Positions 61,295 through 64,000 of a DNA stretch of 64,000 nucleotides are shown here, in pieces; position 1 is the first letter of the stretch, and each line of letters opens with the position of its first letter. The notes under the pieces were generated by a model that searched no databases, was not told the origin of the DNA, and worked only from the letters and a program-made list of their open reading frames with translations. The position numbers and the translations under genes are program-made. The DNA is from Emergomyces orientalis (lineage: Eukaryota > Ascomycota > Eurotiomycetes > Onygenales > Ajellomycetaceae): NCBI GenBank assembly GCA_002110485.1, contig MOWL01000001.1, forward strand, positions 1,364,001 to 1,428,000. The letters are read 5' to 3'.

Positions 61295-61414
61295 ACATAC
61301 AACAGCCGGGATTCGCTGGTGGTCACCCACCCAACTACTAACCGGCCGGCGAGTGGCTTAAGTACCGGCTGAGCGGACGGGAAGCCCTGTTTTCCACTCC
61401 CTATGGTCGTATGT
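61295..61414 (-). rRNA. 5S ribosomal RNA
   Basis: The reverse complement starts ACATACGACCATAGGG and ends CGGCTGTTGTATGT, 120 bases. It contains the fungal 5S blocks GGGCTTCCCGTCCGCTCAGCC, TACTTAAGCC, GGTTAGTAGTTGGGTGGGTGACC (in pieces) and CCAGCGAATCCC. The ends pair (ACATACGAC with GTTGTATGT). A run of eight T at 61288-61295 on the transcribed strand fits RNA polymerase III termination; the promoter is internal. Compared with the Neurospora-type sequence, helix bases change from TGTGG/CCACA to AGTGG/CCACT, keeping the pairing. A protein frame at 61198-61488 overlapping it is spurious. An isolated 5S gene is usual in filamentous ascomycetes. Confidence 0.95.
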
Positions 61415-63224
61415 ATCAGTTCTTTATTGCACGGGTATTTTGTAGAGCACAGGCTCATCACCCAGCGAACGGGAGGGCGGCCAAGCATGTCGTCATCGTG
61501 GTCATATACTAGTACTTTTAAACTATGGAAAGCATATCAAATTGCTACCTCTGATAATAGCGCCTTGCATCGAGCTCAGAACCTTTCTCGAAATTTCTTG
61601 GCCTCTTGGGATATGTATTATCCCGCTTACCCTCTTTCACCAGTCAACCATGCCTTGCCTTGGGCCTATTCCAAGCTCCTTTGTTCTTTATCTCGGAGCT
61701 TTTTGATCCTCCCACAGTCAATTTGAGCGAGGCTTGCTGGAGTAACAAGCGGGGTGTCGCTCAGCCACTCCACACTGGCAGGTAATAATGATACCCTTTG
61801 TTTCGACATCTTATCATCTCATTATATACCTAGGAAGCACACACTCCCCGCATTTCTTCATTTCCCCTTGCTCTCATTATTGTGGAACAGGAATTTCCTG
61901 GAATGCATCAAAGGGGATATATGCCCACAATTCTATAGATTCTCTCCAAGGACCTGAGGTCAGAATATCTGCGTTCAATTGATTGCATTCTATTGACTCC
62001 AGCAATGTTTTATGCCAGCTGAAACATCCATCATGTCGAGGGATCCGCCCTTTTCAACCAAGCTGACAAGAACAATTGTCGTATATGCAATGATACTCTT
62101 GTATTTTGCAGAGATCGACCTAACGGCATGCAATTATTGAGTTTGTCGGGCTTCTTGGTATGGACTCCTTTCATGGTCCAACAATGAAGATGAAGAGCAA
62201 ACATCTCCTCTCAGCCGAGTTCTAGACAACAGATATTCATATCGTGGTCACACTATTGTTTCAGGAACATTACCTGCTTTGAAATCTACATTGAAAAGCT
62301 TTTTCTTTGTTATGACAGGGCCATTTGATTTTTTTATGCAATTACCTGGGTGACACCGCCAACGTTGGTCTCGATGTTCTATGGCCTTGATCCATATATA
62401 ACTTAGCTGGTAGACTATTACCATGGAGTTAGACAGGCAACATATATCCTGGATACCCTGAGTATAGATCATTTTGCTATGTTGTACTTAGGGCAACAGT
62501 GCAACACTGCTAGCCTGGCTTTGTCTCATTATTTTTCTCCCGGTTTTGAAGCTTTACAGAGAATTATTTCGTTTTCGATCCTACGTAACCATTCTCTTGT
62601 GTTCTATTTTATCCGCCCCGGGGAGAAATAAATCAACATTTCGGTCCCCTATTTATCCTTCAAACAACTTGTGCTCTGCCGAATTGCGCATGATGAAAAG
62701 TTGAGACGGAGAGTAAACATATCCTGTCACGCTGTTCGGTCTCCTCCGCCGTTAAACCCTTCCTTTTAATTCCTTAAGACGCAGTGGAACGATGGCGGAT
62801 CCGCTGTCCACGATGAATATACAGTCCGTTGTCTCGCATGATTTGGGTCAGACCGTGCACCCCCCCATCGCGCTACATGCATCGTATACCACACGTTACA
62901 GTGGTATGAGAGAATGCGATTAGGATCTGCATTCTTCCGCCTCGTTCAATACCCCTATTGCCCTGACCGAATGATTAATATCTATAGTGGAAATACATAT
63001 ATAAATGGTTCCTTCCACATCCCACGTCCCCTCATTTTCCCTCGAACCTCACAACCCAGAATCCAGCTTCAAGAAAATACGATTTTCAGGCACACGCTTC
63101 GTTTGCAACCCCACACATAACTCTACCCTACCAGAACCAAAGACTGCTCCACCGCCCCCCCTTGCATCATACATCCCGAAGAAAAAAACACTATTACCCA
63201 AAAGAAAAAAAGAAAGCAATAAAA
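61415..63224. other. Spacer between 5S and the secreted-protein gene
   Basis: No supported gene. Frames up to 107 codons occur without signal, domain or codon bias. The last 100 bases are A/C-rich leader of the next gene. Confidence 0.45.
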
Positions 63225-63880
63225 ATGCATTGCTCTAACCTCCTCATTACCCTCACCTTTACTCTCCTCGGGATAACCGCAATTGCTTCCCCGACGCCCG
63301 GGGAACAGACAGAGTTGACAGCGCAAACGGCACTCTCCCCACAATCCCAACAAGAGCTACAAGAACTGCTATCAATGCAAGTTATCCAAGGCGAACGTTG
63401 CCTGCGGGCATGTTATCCTCAGAAGCCAATTTGCAACGGCAGTGGAGCGGTACGTATTCATGCACGTTCGCCATCAATCGCCTTTCCCCATATTCCGACC
63501 CTCCCCCGCCCCTTTTTTTTCTTATGAAGTCCCCGCTTTTAATATACACCTTGTGATGTTGGAATCAAGCACATCGACGAAGTTGAACTTAACTAACAAA
63601 ACACCCTTCTCTCTCTGGTTTTATATATATAGTACGCGAAAAACAGGCCAATTTATAAACACGTATGTGCTGTACTTTTCCCTTGCTTCTTTCTACTTTG
63701 CCCTTATCCCTAACCTCAGCTATCTTTCTTTCCTCTTAAATCCTTCATATCCCCTGCACCCATCGAGAACAGCAGAAATGGAAACCACTTATGTGCGAAG
63801 AACTAATTTCTCTCAATTTCTTTTATTTTTTTTTGCAATTAATCTAGTCACAATGCTGGACCTGCTGTGTGAAGAGGTGA
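63225..63880 (+). CDS. Small secreted cysteine-rich protein (CWTCC ending)
   Basis: Three exons splice cleanly in phase 0: 63225-63449, 63633-63662 (only ten codons) and 63848-63880. Donors are gtacgt and gtatgt; acceptors are atatatag and aatctag. The product is 95 residues. It starts with a clear signal peptide (MHCSNLLITLTFTLLGITAIA, cleavage near ASP). A Gln/Leu-rich spacer follows, then a compact C-terminal module with six cysteines: ERCLRACYPQKPICNG...KHSQCWTCCVKR. The spacing is C-x3-C-x6-C-...-C-x2-C-C. I recall unnamed secreted proteins of other Eurotiomycetes with a similar CYPxKPxC...CWTCC end, but know no function. Effector, antimicrobial or adhesion roles are guesses. No one seems to need a longer frame: the 63442-63942 reading is a shadow. 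Confidence 0.7.
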
Positions 63881-64000
63881 TGGGTCATCACACGCTGTTC
63901 TCGTTCTTGCTGAGACACGCCCCAGGTTCACAGATTGAATGACCCCCCTTTAATTTTCCTTTCTCTTTTTACTTTTTTTTCTTTTCTTTTTTCTTTCTTT
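63881..64000. other. 3' flank of the secreted-protein gene
   Basis: T/C-rich DNA to the window edge, with no coding signal. Confidence 0.5.

Noticed and set aside
61198..61488. Minus-strand protein frame of 96 codons
   Set aside because: It overlaps the 5S rRNA gene completely and is explained by it.
63442..63942. Plus-strand frame of 166 codons with hydrophobic segments
   Set aside because: It reads through both introns of the secreted-protein gene in another frame.

Overview
This window looks like nuclear DNA of a filamentous ascomycete, most likely Eurotiomycetes and perhaps Onygenales. The genes carry short introns (about 60-160 bp) with GT-AG borders and are transcribed from both strands. 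Promoters and leaders are long and pyrimidine-rich, and the single 5S rRNA gene stands alone in intergenic DNA. The proteome is of filamentous-fungus type: a BimB-like separase, a PHO85/PhoA-type kinase, a septin-like GTPase, xylulokinase, and an NTF2-RRM protein of the G3BP/Nxt3 kind. The species call is inference. No search was run, and all exon borders come from reading splice sites and reading frames by eye.

Region 1 (1-13 kb) is an accessory, decayed block. It holds an HNH-endonuclease-like gene with a frame break, a fragment with an RNxxxH motif, and an uncharacterised fungal gene (7.0-8.1 kb). It also holds an Argonaute relic (8.8-10.5 kb) full of stop codons, and a PRISE-type Rossmann oxidoreductase with a one-base frame break. 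A small intact gene for a disordered protein lies at 5.5 kb. Stretches of the Argonaute relic almost lack CpG, and its in-frame stops can all be explained by C:G to T:A transitions, which resembles repeat-induced mutation.

Region 2 (13-41 kb) is a dense block of conserved housekeeping genes. In order these are a mitochondrial membrane protein, separase, S-formylglutathione hydrolase, the tRNA exportin LOS1, xylulokinase, an MMT-type mitochondrial metal transporter, a SIRT4-like sirtuin with an overlapping uORF, the PHO85-type kinase with two candidate starts, the kinetochore protein Nnf1, and a TPR protein.

Region 3 (41-64 kb) has long spacers, some AT-rich and CpG-poor. Between them lie a small conserved protein, the G3BP-like gene, Hsp90, a septin-like GTPase with a C-terminal membrane segment, a 5S rRNA gene on the minus strand, and a three-exon gene for a small secreted cysteine-rich protein ending in a CWTCC motif.

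The genes do not form one pathway. Functional neighbours are few. Separase and Nnf1 both serve chromosome segregation but are 18 kb apart. The metal transporter and the sirtuin are divergent neighbours that may both act in mitochondria. I found no CRISPR array, intact transposon or secondary-metabolite cluster.
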